Shown here: positions 18,562 to 27,306 of the stretch, one piece after another
Numbering within the stretch: position 1 is the first letter of the stretch
Layout of the letters: each line of letters begins with the position of its first letter
Source of the DNA: Carboxylicivirga caseinilyticus
GTDB lineage: Bacteria > Bacteroidota > Bacteroidia > Bacteroidales > Marinilabiliaceae
DNA: 64,000 bases
Assembly (NCBI GenBank): GCA_025499705.1
Contig: JAFMVE010000003.1
Span: 62,001-126,000, forward strand
Direction of reading: 5' to 3'
Notes under the pieces: generated by a model
Told to the model about the DNA's origin: nothing
The model's database searches: none
Seen by the model: the letters and a program-made list of their open reading frames with translations, nothing else
Position numbers and translations under genes: made by a program

Positions 18562-18635
18562 TGATCCCGAAGGGACTCGAACCCCTAACCTCCTGGGCCG
18601 TAACCAGGTGCTCTATCCAATTAAGCTACGGAACC
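18562..18635 (-). tRNA. tRNA-Arg (anticodon ACG)
   Basis: A 74-base cloverleaf on the minus strand. The acceptor stem is GGTTCCG pairing with CGGGATC plus discriminator A, with one G-U and one U-G pair. The D arm is GCTTAATTGGATAGAGC, the anticodon stem is CCTGG/CCAGG with loop TTACGGC (ACG at positions 34-36), and the T arm is GGGGTTCGAGTCCC. CCA is not encoded. ACG with its A deaminated to inosine reads CGU/CGC/CGA codons. Confidence 0.97.
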
Positions 18636-18693
18636 AATATGTCTTAATTTTTCTTTAATTCCATTAATGTGATCGATAACTTGAACAATCAAA

Positions 18694-18738
18694 TGCTCTA
18701 TCCTCCCGATAGTTATCGGGATAAGCTACGGAACCAAT
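18694..18738 (-). pseudogene. 5' fragment of tRNA-Arg interrupted by an 18-bp palindrome
   Basis: Read on the minus strand, this segment repeats the first 14 bases of the adjacent tRNA (GGTTCCGTAGCTTA, with the same ATTG flank) and the following GGATAGAGCA, but the three D-loop bases ATT are replaced by the palindrome TCCCGATAACTATCGGGA (18704-18721). Similarity to the tRNA stops after GAGCA, so no anticodon or T arm follows. It sits about 60 bp upstream of the intact tRNA inside what should be its transcribed leader. Confidence 0.8.
18704..18721. repeat. 18-bp perfect palindrome
   Basis: TCCCGATAGTTATCGGGA has 8-bp arms around a 2-base centre. A mobile or REP-like palindrome is likely, because it precisely interrupts tRNA-derived sequence. 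No second full copy was seen in the window. Confidence 0.7.
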
Positions 18739-18776
18739 CTTTTGCATTTAATCAGGCCCTTGCCGTAAATGCGGTG

Positions 18777-18804
18777 CAAATATAGATAAATTGATTGTTT
18801 GCAA
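18777..18804 (-). promoter_or_regulatory. promoter for tRNA-Arg (Bacteroidota type)
   Basis: On the minus strand, TATATTTG (18784-18777) matches the -7 consensus TAnnTTTG, and TTG at 18804-18802 is the -33 element with a 17-base spacer. Transcription from about 18770 would run through the broken tRNA fragment before reaching the tRNA. Confidence 0.75.
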
Positions 18805-18887
18805 CAAAATTATTATCATTAAAAAATGCAAAAAAATCAGGTAGGTATTGCAATTGGTTAATTAATAGGTGCTTTGTTTAAAAGCAA

Positions 18888-18917
18888 AGAGCCGGACTAA
18901 AATAGCTGTCGGCTCTT
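18888..18917 (-). terminator. terminator of the NigD-like gene
   Basis: AGAGCCGGAC (18888-18897) pairs with GTCGGCTCT (18908-18916) with one bulged base. On the minus strand it is followed by TTTGCTTTT, 27 bp after the NigD stop. Confidence 0.6.
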
Positions 18918-18944
18918 CGTAAGATGATTTGCAACTGATACAGG

Positions 18945-19700
18945 TTATTTAATCGATACATTTGTGTCATTAATAACCATATTTTGCATCGAGATTGTTT
19001 CTTCTTCAAGATAAGTGTAAGTGAATTGTTTTTCGAAGTTTTCACTTTCGCTTCGACCTGTTGATTTTACTATAAAAGTAATTTCTGTTTGCTCCGGGTA
19101 TTGCAATTCCGTCAAATCAAATGACACAAAAGCATTTAAAGGAGGCTGCGAATAGGGGTCGTCGTTGGCATTGTGTCTGATTTCAAATACCGGAATACCG
19201 TCTTCATTAGTTGGGTTATTACTATCAATAACCAAATTGATATAATGTGTAACCCATGGAGATCCTTCATAGATAAAACCTACGTTAAGGTAATTATTCG
19301 AAATCCATACATCCTCTTCGGTATCGCCAAACCAAATCGGATCATTTCCTATCGAATCAGCATTTTCTTCTGTTAGTTCAATAAGGCCTTTAGTTAATAT
19401 TCTCCTGTAGCTGTTTAACTTTATATAGTGGTCAATGCCCGATTCTTCAGATCCATCGCCCAAAATGGTAAAATTAATAAACAATCGGTCTCCATCATCA
19501 AATCCATAATCAGGCATAGCAGTGGCTGATGGAAATAATCTGGTTCCTCCATCTGTTACAATGATGTAACTATCATCCTCAACTTCAATATTTCCAATGG
19601 TTACCCAAATGTCATTCAAAGAATATCCATCAGAATCGTTACAGCTATGAGTTAAAAGTCCCAATAAGATCACTAAAAAACCAAATCCAAATATTTTCAT
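18945..19700 (-). CDS. NigD-like lipoprotein
   Basis: 251 residues from the ATG at 19700; a longer frame begins at a TTG (19739) but would place 13 extra residues ahead of the lipoprotein signal MKIFGFGF...LLTHSC, so the ATG is chosen. Cys20 is the lipidation site. The mature protein carries the NigD signature: an N-terminal OB-like domain (LNDIWVTIGNIEV, SYIIVTDGGTRLFPS, DDGDRLFINFTIL) followed by an immunoglobulin-like beta sandwich (HNANDDPYSQPPLNAFVSFDLTEL). The family is common in Bacteroidota and has no established biochemical role. It is divergent from the M23 peptidase gene. Confidence 0.88.
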   Translation of the reverse strand: MKIFGFGFLVILLGLLTHSCNDSDGYSLNDIWVTIGNIEVEDDSYIIVTDGGTRLFPSATAMPDYGFDDGDRLFINFTILGDGSEESGIDHYIKLNSYRRILTKGLIELTEENADSIGNDPIWFGDTEEDVWISNNYLNVGFIYEGSPWVTHYINLVIDSNNPTNEDGIPVFEIRHNANDDPYSQPPLNAFVSFDLTELQYPEQTEITFIVKSTGRSESENFEKQFTYTYLEEETISMQNMVINDTNVSIK

Positions 19701-19760
19701 TTTTGTAAAAGTTTTAAAAGTCAGACAATGATTTTCCAAAATAGTTCTTCATTTTACACA

Positions 19761-19768
19761 CAAAAGTA
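19761..19768 (-). promoter_or_regulatory. possible -7 element for the NigD-like gene
   Basis: TACTTTTG on the minus strand fits TAnnTTTG and would give a leader of about 55 bases. No good -33 TTG at the usual spacing is seen. Confidence 0.4.
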
Positions 19769-19893
19769 CTAAGTGTTGTAAGAGAGCTATATGAAAAAAT
19801 ATGCCATTGTTTTAGTTTATTACAGTTTAACTTTATGATGAAATTTTATTCATGAGGTTGCGTCAGTTAGGCAATAACAACTTCCTTTATCAG

Positions 19894-19924
19894 TTGTTAT
19901 TTAAAAGGTCAATTTTTATTTTTG
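19894..19924 (+). promoter_or_regulatory. promoter of the M23 peptidase gene
   Basis: TTG (19894-19896), a 20-base spacer and TATTTTTG (19917-19924) match the Bacteroidota sigma-70 consensus. The transcript would start near 19931, which rules out the TTG at 19922 as the translation start and supports the ATG at 19946. Confidence 0.7.
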
Positions 19925-19945
19925 CCTGAAGTGAAAAAGAGAGAT

Positions 19946-21658
19946 ATGCGAAAGATACTTTTGTTGGTTATAGTTTGTTGTTCCTATGTTATTGGTGTAA
20001 TTGCTCAGAATAATTCTAACCCTGATTTTGTTTTACCATTAAAAATTAAAGCAGTCGTTAGCGGTAGTTTTGGCGAATTGCGATCTAATCATTTTCATTC
20101 TGGATTGGATTTAACCACCAATGGAAAAACAGGTTATAAGGTTTATGCAAGTGATAAGGGCAGTGTTTCGCGAATTAAAGTTTCATCAGGTGGTTATGGA
20201 AAGGCTTTATATATCGATCATCCATCCGGACATACTACGGTATATGCTCATATGGAGCGATATAGTGATAGAATAGATTCGATTGTAAGAGCGAAGCAGT
20301 ATGCAGAAAAATCATTTGAGGTAGAACTGTTTTTTAAGAATGGTGAAGTGCCCGTAGAACGTGGAGAGGTTATTGGTTATAGTGGTAATTCGGGAAGTTC
20401 AGGAGGACCTCATTTACATTATGAGATCAGGAATAAAGCATCACAACGTCCAATGGATCCGATGTTGTTTAGAAGTGATGTTGAAGATGACGTTAAACCG
20501 CAAATTCAGGGTGTTAAGCTTTATGCTTTGGAAAAAGAATCCAGTATTAAAGGCAAGGCTGACGATTATTATTCACCTACAGTCCATTATGACGGTAAAT
20601 TTCATCCGAAAGGTTGGAAACAGGTAAAAGCTTATGGTAAAATTGGCGTTGGAGTGCAAGTTTTGGATTATCTAAGTAATAGCTGGCGTAAATGTGGAGT
20701 CTCATCTATTCAGTTATTTGCAAATGATACATTGGTCTTTCATTCATTGATCAACGAATTTAGTTTTGCTGAAACAAGGTATCTGAATGCGCAAATTGAC
20801 TATGCTGAAAAGTTAAGGACAGGTAAAGTGATTCAACGAAGTTACCTGTTGCCCAATAATAAACTAAGTATTAATAAACACGCCGGAAGTTACTCTGTGG
20901 ATGTAAAACCCGGACAGACTTATAATATGAAGTATGTTATTACTGATGTTATGGGTAATACTTCAGAGTTAGCTTTTACTATTATTGGTGACGAACCTTC
21001 ATCATTTGTTGAAAAGGTTAAAGATCATAGGGTGGTTAAATATAATCAGTCGGTTAATATTGATAGTCTGGATCTTAATGTGACAATCCCTTCCTATGCA
21101 TTGTACGAGGATGCCGAACTCTTAATTAATAAGCAGGATACAGTGGTTGAAGGATTGTTATCTTCAGTATATACAATTGGCGACTTTCATGTTCCTGTGC
21201 ATAAATTTATGTCGTTTGGTATACAGATAAGCGACTCATTATTGTCCTTAAAAGAAAAACTATGCATGGCAGGTGTAACTGCTACAAATAAGATATATTA
21301 CCGGGGTGGTAAATTTGAAGATGGTTATATCAAAGCTTCAACACGTAATTTTGGAAGAGTTGGTCTGGCCATTGACACCGTACCACCAAAGATTCGTCTG
21401 ACAAAAGTACCATCGGCAAAAAATTATAGTGGAAGTTCATCCATCAATGTTTTAATCTCAGATGATTTTAGTGGTGTGAATACATATGAATGTATGATTG
21501 ACGGAGAATGGGCTTTGTTTGAATATGATGCCAAACAAAATTTATTAACTGGTAATTTTAAGGATATTGCCATTAGCTCAGGTAAACATGAATTGCATGT
21601 AAAAGTTGCTGATGGCAAAAATAATCAGTCAGAATTTAAAGTTGAGTTTACCAGATAG
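19946..21658 (+). CDS. M23 family metallopeptidase (LytM-like)
   Basis: 570 residues from the ATG at 19946, chosen because the in-frame TTG at 19922 lies upstream of the predicted transcription start. A signal peptide ends near VIAQ. The LytM fold lies at about 30-180, with zinc-ligand motifs NHFHSGLDL and GPHLHYEIR and the central GGYGKALYIDHPSGHTTVYAHM. Unlike short M23 enzymes it has a roughly 380-residue C-terminal beta-rich extension ending in Ig-like sequence (SGVNTYECMIDGEW, GKHELHVKVADGKNN). M23 enzymes cut peptidoglycan cross-bridges or activate amidases; all metal ligands appear present. It is followed by the TPR gene under its own promoter. Confidence 0.9.
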   Translation: MRKILLLVIVCCSYVIGVIAQNNSNPDFVLPLKIKAVVSGSFGELRSNHFHSGLDLTTNGKTGYKVYASDKGSVSRIKVSSGGYGKALYIDHPSGHTTVYAHMERYSDRIDSIVRAKQYAEKSFEVELFFKNGEVPVERGEVIGYSGNSGSSGGPHLHYEIRNKASQRPMDPMLFRSDVEDDVKPQIQGVKLYALEKESSIKGKADDYYSPTVHYDGKFHPKGWKQVKAYGKIGVGVQVLDYLSNSWRKCGVSSIQLFANDTLVFHSLINEFSFAETRYLNAQIDYAEKLRTGKVIQRSYLLPNNKLSINKHAGSYSVDVKPGQTYNMKYVITDVMGNTSELAFTIIGDEPSSFVEKVKDHRVVKYNQSVNIDSLDLNVTIPSYALYEDAELLINKQDTVVEGLLSSVYTIGDFHVPVHKFMSFGIQISDSLLSLKEKLCMAGVTATNKIYYRGGKFEDGYIKASTRNFGRVGLAIDTVPPKIRLTKVPSAKNYSGSSSINVLISDDFSGVNTYECMIDGEWALFEYDAKQNLLTGNFKDIAISSGKHELHVKVADGKNNQSEFKVEFTR

Positions 21659-21735
21659 GCAAAGAGTTGCTGCTCTAATGAAGCGAAGCTTCTCAACTTT
21701 AATTTTAATTAAGAAGGTGTGATTTGATAAATAAC

Positions 21736-21743
21736 TATATTTG
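21736..21743 (+). promoter_or_regulatory. -7 element for the TPR/helicase operon
   Basis: TATATTTG is a perfect TAnnTTTG match 33 bp before the ATG at 21776. The -33 region is weak. Confidence 0.5.
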
Positions 21744-21775
21744 TCAATACTATAAATGAATAGATTGGACCATTA

Positions 21776-23917
21776 ATGATTCAACGATATATACTTTTCC
21801 TATTAGTGATATTGAGTTTTGGAGCACCAAAGGCCAAAGCTCAGATTAATACAGACAGAATGCTGGCTGTTGGTAAGAATGCCTTGTATTTTGAGGATTA
21901 TGTTCTTGCTATACAGTATTTTAATAAAGTTATTAGAGTAAAGCCTTATTTATCAGAACCGTATTTTTTCAGAGGACTGGCTAAATACTATCTGGAAGAT
22001 TATAATGGTGCTGAAATTGATTTGAATACGGCTTTAGGTAAAAATCCATTCCTGGTTGATGCCTACAACGTGAGAGGAATCATCAAGAGCAAAAGAAAAG
22101 AATACGAAGGTGCCATTGAAGACTATAGCGAAGGTCTTAAAGTAGAACCTAATAATATCAACCTCCTCATTAACCGAGGGCAAAGTAAATCAGCATTGGA
22201 TGATTTTGAATCGGCCATCGAAGATTATAATACGGTTTTAGAAAAGAATCCTTCTATGTTGAGTGCCTATCTTACGAGGGGTATGGCTAAGATTCATGCA
22301 AAAGACAGCATTGGAGCACTGGAAGATTTTACAACGGTGGTTGAGCGTAATCCTTATATGGCTGATGGTTTTGCAACCAGAGGTTACCTGTACTACCAGA
22401 TGGGAAGATACGAAGAGGCATTACAGGATTATGATAAGGTGCTTGGATTAAAAAATGATGAAGCACAGTATTATATGATTCGGGGTAGTATTCGCTACCA
22501 GTTAGACGATCTAAGGGGTACAATGAGTGACTTTGAAAAGGTTATTGAATTGGAACCACAAAATGCAATGGCCTATAATAACAGAGGAATTCTTAGGGCT
22601 CAAGTGGGAGATTTAAATCGTGCGGTTGAAGATTTTTCACGTGTGTTAGCGATTAATCCTGATGACTATATCGTTCTTTTCCAAAGAGCACAATTGTTAG
22701 TTGAACTGGGGCAGTATCGTCAGGCTTTAAATGATTTGAATATTGTTATTGATAAATATCCAAACTTTGGTGCAGGCTATCAGGTACGATCTGTTGCCAA
22801 ACAGCATCTTAATGATTTAGAAGGAGCCAGGCTTGATTATATGACTGCTGCTAAAATAGAGATGGATCGTCGTGATAAATCAGATATAGCTGAGGTAAGT
22901 GGCTCTAAACAGGATGATGATAAAGACTCGGACGGTAAAACTGCAAAAGCAACACGTAAGAAGTCGGATAAGGACATTAGAAATGCTAATAAACTGGCGG
23001 TTCTTGATGACTTTAATGAGGAAGAAAATGATGAGCAGGAATTTGCCAACATAAGAGGTAAGGTACAGAACCGGAACATATTTATTGATTTGGAACCTGT
23101 TTTTGGTTTGTCCTATTTCTCAGCAGACACTATCATTAGCCGACCAAAGTACTATGAAAAAGAAGTCGCTGATTTCAACAAGAAAAAGCTGTATACAGAA
23201 GAGCTGAAAATTACCAACCGCGAAATCGAAGCCCAGGGAGTTCGTAGTATGAGCATATTCAATTCAATTAATGAAATTGCTGAGGAACTGGATGAGAAGG
23301 ATGCAGATCAGGAACTTTTACTTGTGCGTGGTGTTTTGTATGGTTCTGTTGCTAATTATACTAACTCTATTTCGCACTATGATAGGCTGTTGACTGAACA
23401 ACCTGATAATGTGTTAGCTTTATTCAACAGGGCTTATATCAGACACAAAATGGTTGAAGAGATCAGAGCCATGGAAGAAGAAAAGGCTCAGATGTCGGAG
23501 TTAAAATTGCAGGGACCGTTGAGGGTTAAGGATAATAATTCTGATGCCAATGCATCTGATAAAGATAAAGGATTGGAATATGTGATTGATTATGATTTAA
23601 TTCTGGCAGACCTGAATCGTGTTATCGAATTGTCGCCTGAATTTGAGTTTGCATATTACAATCGTGCCATTCTGCACTGTTTAAAAAGAGATTTTCTTCA
23701 GGGTGTGGAGGATTTTACCAAAGCCATTGAACTCAATCCTGAATTTTCAGAGGCCTTTTTTAACCGAGGGTTGACTTTAATTTATCTGGAGAAAGAAGAG
23801 GAAGGAACCGCTGATTTGAGTAAGTCTGGTGAGTTGGGTATTTACAAAGCGTATAATGTAATCAAGCGCTATGGTACGGAGAAGGTAGCTACTGATTCAA
23901 CCGAAGTAAAAGAGTAG
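21776..23917 (+). CDS. secreted/periplasmic tetratricopeptide-repeat protein
   Basis: 713 residues. A signal peptide (cleavage near KAKAQ) is followed by about ten consecutive TPR units (residues about 30-365, repeated A-x-x-D-F/Y and N-P motifs), a Lys/Asp-rich charged linker (about 370-430), an extended region, then a second TPR block (about 515-690). TPR proteins of this sort act as scaffolds in the periplasm or at membranes; no catalytic motif is visible. The next gene, a helicase-TPR fusion, starts 3 bp after the stop, so they are cotranscribed even though one appears exported and the other cytoplasmic. Confidence 0.88.
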   Translation: MIQRYILFLLVILSFGAPKAKAQINTDRMLAVGKNALYFEDYVLAIQYFNKVIRVKPYLSEPYFFRGLAKYYLEDYNGAEIDLNTALGKNPFLVDAYNVRGIIKSKRKEYEGAIEDYSEGLKVEPNNINLLINRGQSKSALDDFESAIEDYNTVLEKNPSMLSAYLTRGMAKIHAKDSIGALEDFTTVVERNPYMADGFATRGYLYYQMGRYEEALQDYDKVLGLKNDEAQYYMIRGSIRYQLDDLRGTMSDFEKVIELEPQNAMAYNNRGILRAQVGDLNRAVEDFSRVLAINPDDYIVLFQRAQLLVELGQYRQALNDLNIVIDKYPNFGAGYQVRSVAKQHLNDLEGARLDYMTAAKIEMDRRDKSDIAEVSGSKQDDDKDSDGKTAKATRKKSDKDIRNANKLAVLDDFNEEENDEQEFANIRGKVQNRNIFIDLEPVFGLSYFSADTIISRPKYYEKEVADFNKKKLYTEELKITNREIEAQGVRSMSIFNSINEIAEELDEKDADQELLLVRGVLYGSVANYTNSISHYDRLLTEQPDNVLALFNRAYIRHKMVEEIRAMEEEKAQMSELKLQGPLRVKDNNSDANASDKDKGLEYVIDYDLILADLNRVIELSPEFEFAYYNRAILHCLKRDFLQGVEDFTKAIELNPEFSEAFFNRGLTLIYLEKEEEGTADLSKSGELGIYKAYNVIKRYGTEKVATDSTEVKE

Positions 23918-23920
23918 TAG

Positions 23921-25927
23921 ATGAATCCCCTTCCGGAGGTAATAGATACCGATAATGATGAGTTTCAGGATGCATTTAAGCTGATTCAATATACCAGCTC
24001 ATCTGTTTATCTGACGGGTAAAGCTGGCACGGGTAAATCAACTTTTTTAAGATACATCTGTCAACATACTCATAAAAAGTTTGTGGTGGTAGCTCCTACG
24101 GGTATAGCCGCCATCAATGCTGGTGGAGTAACCATACATTCCTTTTTTAAGGTGCCTTTTCGGCCAATACTGCCCGATGATCCGGATTTATCAACTGCCA
24201 AAGGTCGAATCTTTGATTTTCTTAAATATCGGAAAGCACATAAACAATTAATCGAAGAGTTAGACCTGCTTATTATTGATGAAGTATCGATGGTAAGAGG
24301 TGATATCTTAGATTTTATTGATCGTGTACTACGCGTTTATACTAAAAATATGAACCTGCCTTTTGGAGGCAAGCAATTACTTATGGTGGGGGATGTTTTT
24401 CAGTTGGAGCCTGTTGTTAAGCGAGATGAATGGCAGATTCTTCGACGTTTCTATCAAACACCATATTTCTTTTCAGCCCGTGTTTTTCAGAAGATACCAT
24501 TAATACAAATTGAACTCAAAAAAGTATATCGCCAGAAAGACGATAGTTTTGTAAATCTTTTGGATAGGGTACGTTTAAAACAAGCCGGCCGTAAGGATAT
24601 TGAAGCTATCAATGCAAGATGTCTGCCTGGGTTTTCAACCCCAATTGACGAGTTTTTTATCACTCTGGCAACCCGTCGTGATACAGTTGATTATATCAAT
24701 GATTCGAAATTGGAGGAGCTGGAAGGCAAGGAAAAAGAATTTGTCGGAAAAATTTCCGGTGAGTTTCCCGAATCTGCTTTGCCAACCTTAAAGAACCTGG
24801 TTATGAAAGAAAATGCCCAGGTGATGTTTGTGAAAAACGATATGGAGAAACGTTGGTATAATGGTAGTCTGGGTCGTATTGAGGAGATGAATGAAGATGG
24901 AATTCAAGTGAGGCTGGAGAATGACGAAATTTGCTTTGTTGAGAAAGAGGTCTGGCGCAATATCCGATATAAATACGATGAAGAAAACAATCGGATCATC
25001 GAAGAAGAGCTTGGATCATTTACGCAGTACCCATTAAAATTAGCCTGGGCAATAACGGTACATAAAAGTCAGGGTTTGACATTCGACAAAGTAATGCTCG
25101 ATTTTTCGGGAGGCGCTTTTGCCGGAGGTCAGCTGTATGTGGCTCTCAGTCGTTGCCGATCGTTGAATGGAATCATCCTTAAAACCAATGTAAGTGAGCG
25201 TGATGTAATTGTAAAGCCTGAAGTGGTTCAATTCTCCAGGACCGCCAATGATAAGGTGCTTATTGAGAAAGAGATGAATAAGGCTGAGGCGCGTGACTTA
25301 TTTGTTAATGCGATGTGTAAGTTCGATCAGGATAAATTTACGGAGGCTGTTCAAAGTTTCGCATTGGGTAACGAGAAACAGGAGGCATTGTCTGTTGAGT
25401 CAGTTCAAAGATTGATTGGTATCAAGCTTTCTAAAATAAGTGAGTTAAAGTCAAAAATAAATGATCTTGAACAGGAAATTAAGACACGACAGGAGAATGT
25501 TGAGGATTTTGCTCACGAGTATTATTTAATGGCCAATGAGTGTGTAGTTAAATACAAAGACAGAAGAGCAGCTTTGGGTAATCTGGATAAAGCCATTAAG
25601 CTGAATCCTGTCTATCTGGATGCTTTAATCCGACGCGGACAGCTACGTAGTGAAATTGGTGATCTGGAGGGAGCTGAGCAGGATTATTGTAAAGCCCAGA
25701 GTCTCAAAAAAAGATCCTATAAAGTTTTGTTCAACAGGGGAGTTAATCGTTTATTGTTGAAAAGATACGAAGCTGCATACAATGATCTTCTGCAATGTAT
25801 CAACATTAAAAAGAAAAGTGCTGAAGCGTATTATTATTTGAGTGAGGCCTGTTATAAAATGGGTGATGATGATAAAGCTTCTGAATATAGAGGTATTGCA
25901 GATTATTTGGGATTTGAAGAAGACTGA
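23921..25927 (+). CDS. Pif1/Dda-like superfamily 1 helicase fused to TPR repeats
   Basis: 668 residues. Helicase motifs are complete: Walker A TGKAGTGKST (Lys39), motif II LLIIDEVSMV, motif III GGKQLLMVGDVFQLEPV, and the C-terminal ITVHKSQGLTFDKV and YVALSRCRSL motifs, giving a RecD2/Pif1-type 5'-3' DNA helicase over about 1-430. A coiled coil follows (about 500-545), then a TPR region (about 545-660) that is not part of ordinary Pif1 proteins. The fusion suggests a protein-protein docking role for the tail. It starts 3 bp after the TPR gene. Its end overlaps the convergent TRIC gene by 25 bases. Confidence 0.9.
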   Translation: MNPLPEVIDTDNDEFQDAFKLIQYTSSSVYLTGKAGTGKSTFLRYICQHTHKKFVVVAPTGIAAINAGGVTIHSFFKVPFRPILPDDPDLSTAKGRIFDFLKYRKAHKQLIEELDLLIIDEVSMVRGDILDFIDRVLRVYTKNMNLPFGGKQLLMVGDVFQLEPVVKRDEWQILRRFYQTPYFFSARVFQKIPLIQIELKKVYRQKDDSFVNLLDRVRLKQAGRKDIEAINARCLPGFSTPIDEFFITLATRRDTVDYINDSKLEELEGKEKEFVGKISGEFPESALPTLKNLVMKENAQVMFVKNDMEKRWYNGSLGRIEEMNEDGIQVRLENDEICFVEKEVWRNIRYKYDEENNRIIEEELGSFTQYPLKLAWAITVHKSQGLTFDKVMLDFSGGAFAGGQLYVALSRCRSLNGIILKTNVSERDVIVKPEVVQFSRTANDKVLIEKEMNKAEARDLFVNAMCKFDQDKFTEAVQSFALGNEKQEALSVESVQRLIGIKLSKISELKSKINDLEQEIKTRQENVEDFAHEYYLMANECVVKYKDRRAALGNLDKAIKLNPVYLDALIRRGQLRSEIGDLEGAEQDYCKAQSLKKRSYKVLFNRGVNRLLLKRYEAAYNDLLQCINIKKKSAEAYYYLSEACYKMGDDDKASEYRGIADYLGFEED

Positions 25928-26538
25928 TCATCACTAATAGTTAGCAGAGGTATGGCCAGCTTGTAACGTACCGCAATCAAACGTATGGTGATGATTGTTC
26001 CAACTGTAATCCATGTGTATGCTAAAGGAGGAAATCCAATATTTCGTAAAGCCAAATAAACAATGGCACCGGCAATGCAGGCTGTAGCATATATCTCACG
26101 ATGAAAAATCAAAGGAACCTCGTTGCAAAGTGTATCCCTGATAATACCTCCCACTACCGCTGAAATCAATCCCATTACTACAGCTATGGGTTGTGAAATA
26201 CCTAATTCAAGTGTTTTTTCCATTCCTAATACGGTGAATACGCCTATACCAATGGTATCGAACAGAAACAAGGTATTCTTTAGTTTTATTACAATCTTTT
26301 TGAAGACAACGGTTAGTACAATTCCCAATAAAATAAGGAGGAAATATTCATAAGTTTTGATCCAGGTAACGGGTAAATTTCCGAGCATAATGTCTCTTAC
26401 GGTTCCACCACCAATTGCGGTAACAAAACCAATAAACATAGCACCAAATAAATCCAGCCGTTTTTGAGCTGCCGTTAGCGTACCACTAATGGCAAACACC
26501 ATGGTTCCGATATAATCGAAGATAATAATTGGATCCAT
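25903..26538 (-). CDS. TRIC-family (UPF0126, YadS-like) cation channel
   Basis: 211 residues with about seven hydrophobic segments and the duplicated TRIC motif: FAISGTLTAAQKRLDLFGAMFIGFVTAIGGGTVRD in the first half and GMEKT...GLISAVVGGIIRDTLCNEVP in the second. Prokaryotic TRIC proteins form trimeric monovalent-cation channels. It lies 19 bp downstream of the HAD gene on the same strand and its 3' end overlaps the helicase gene on the other strand. Confidence 0.92.
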   Translation of the reverse strand: MDPIIIFDYIGTMVFAISGTLTAAQKRLDLFGAMFIGFVTAIGGGTVRDIMLGNLPVTWIKTYEYFLLILLGIVLTVVFKKIVIKLKNTLFLFDTIGIGVFTVLGMEKTLELGISQPIAVVMGLISAVVGGIIRDTLCNEVPLIFHREIYATACIAGAIVYLALRNIGFPPLAYTWITVGTIITIRLIAVRYKLAIPLLTISDDQSSSNPK

Positions 26539-26557
26539 CCTTATTTTTAATTCAATA

Positions 26558-27169
26558 TTACGAATAAAATGGTTTCACATCAATAACCATCATCCCGGCT
26601 TCTTTGGCTGCGTCAATACCTAGCTGTCCATCTTCAAAAACAAGACATTTGGATGGATCAACACCGAAGAAATCAGCGGACTTTAAAAAGGTTTCAGGAT
26701 GAGGTTTGTAATTCTGAACATCATCAGAGGTTACTATGTAATCGAAATAATGATCTATTTTGGTTAGTTCCAGAATGTCTGTTGCCATAGCTTTGGTAGC
26801 GCCAGTGCCAACAGCCATCGGTACTTTTTTATGAAAATGTGAGATCACCTCTGCAATGGCAGGAAATACTTCCATCCTATTGAACTGTCCTTTTACCAGA
26901 GCTTCTTTCTTTTCCCAGAGTTCCATTGGTTCCATCGGAACGTTAAAGTCACGAATAATATCTTTACTTAGTTCCAATGCTGGTCTCCCGGTTAGCTTAA
27001 TGAAATATTCCATTGAGAAATGAACATTGTGTTCGCTGCATGCCTTTAGCCATGCAGCATAATGAACCGGCAAGGTATCCACCAATGTACCATCCATATC
27101 AAATATCAGTGCTTCAATCTCAGTTTTATCTAAAACAGTACCAAGTAAGGAACTATTGTTTAATTTCAT
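26558..27169 (-). CDS. HAD-superfamily hydrolase, beta-phosphoglucomutase-like
   Basis: 203 residues. Motif I is FDMDGTLVDTLPVH, with both nucleophile and general-acid Asp; motif II is GTGAT; Lys in NYKPHPETF; motif IV is VFEDGQLGIDAAKEAGM. The cap follows motif I as in subfamily I (beta-phosphoglucomutase / YqaB-type). Motif II usually has Ser or Thr, met here by VGTGAT. The substrate is likely a small sugar phosphate but cannot be fixed from sequence. It is paired with the downstream channel gene. Confidence 0.9.
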   Translation of the reverse strand: MKLNNSSLLGTVLDKTEIEALIFDMDGTLVDTLPVHYAAWLKACSEHNVHFSMEYFIKLTGRPALELSKDIIRDFNVPMEPMELWEKKEALVKGQFNRMEVFPAIAEVISHFHKKVPMAVGTGATKAMATDILELTKIDHYFDYIVTSDDVQNYKPHPETFLKSADFFGVDPSKCLVFEDGQLGIDAAKEAGMMVIDVKPFYS

Positions 27170-27306
27170 AAGCTAAATTTTGGGTTGCGAAGGTAATTAT
27201 TCTATATGAATATCTTATATTTTTTGAGCATGACTTGAACTTGTTAAAACAATAGTAGAATTTTGTTGTTTATAAACATTATCATTTATTAACTTAACTT
27301 AATCGT

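Larger units (their letters stand above)
18506..18944. other. non-coding region around tRNA-Arg
   Basis: 439 bases without a protein gene. It holds, in order, the kinase-operon terminator, tRNA-Arg, the interrupted tRNA fragment, the tRNA promoter and the NigD terminator. I see nothing further in 18805-18885. Confidence 0.8.

Noticed and set aside
18500..18800. Integrated mobile element at tRNA-Arg
   Set aside because: The duplicated part is the 5' end, not the 3' end used by integrases, and no integrase or cargo genes are nearby.
19701..19739. TTG start for the NigD-like lipoprotein
   Set aside because: It would place 13 residues in front of the lipoprotein signal; the internal ATG gives a standard one.
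19922..19945. TTG start giving eight extra residues on the M23 peptidase
   Set aside because: A good TTG-N20-TATTTTTG promoter ends at 19924, so the TTG would lie upstream of the transcription start; the ATG at 19946 begins a normal signal peptide.
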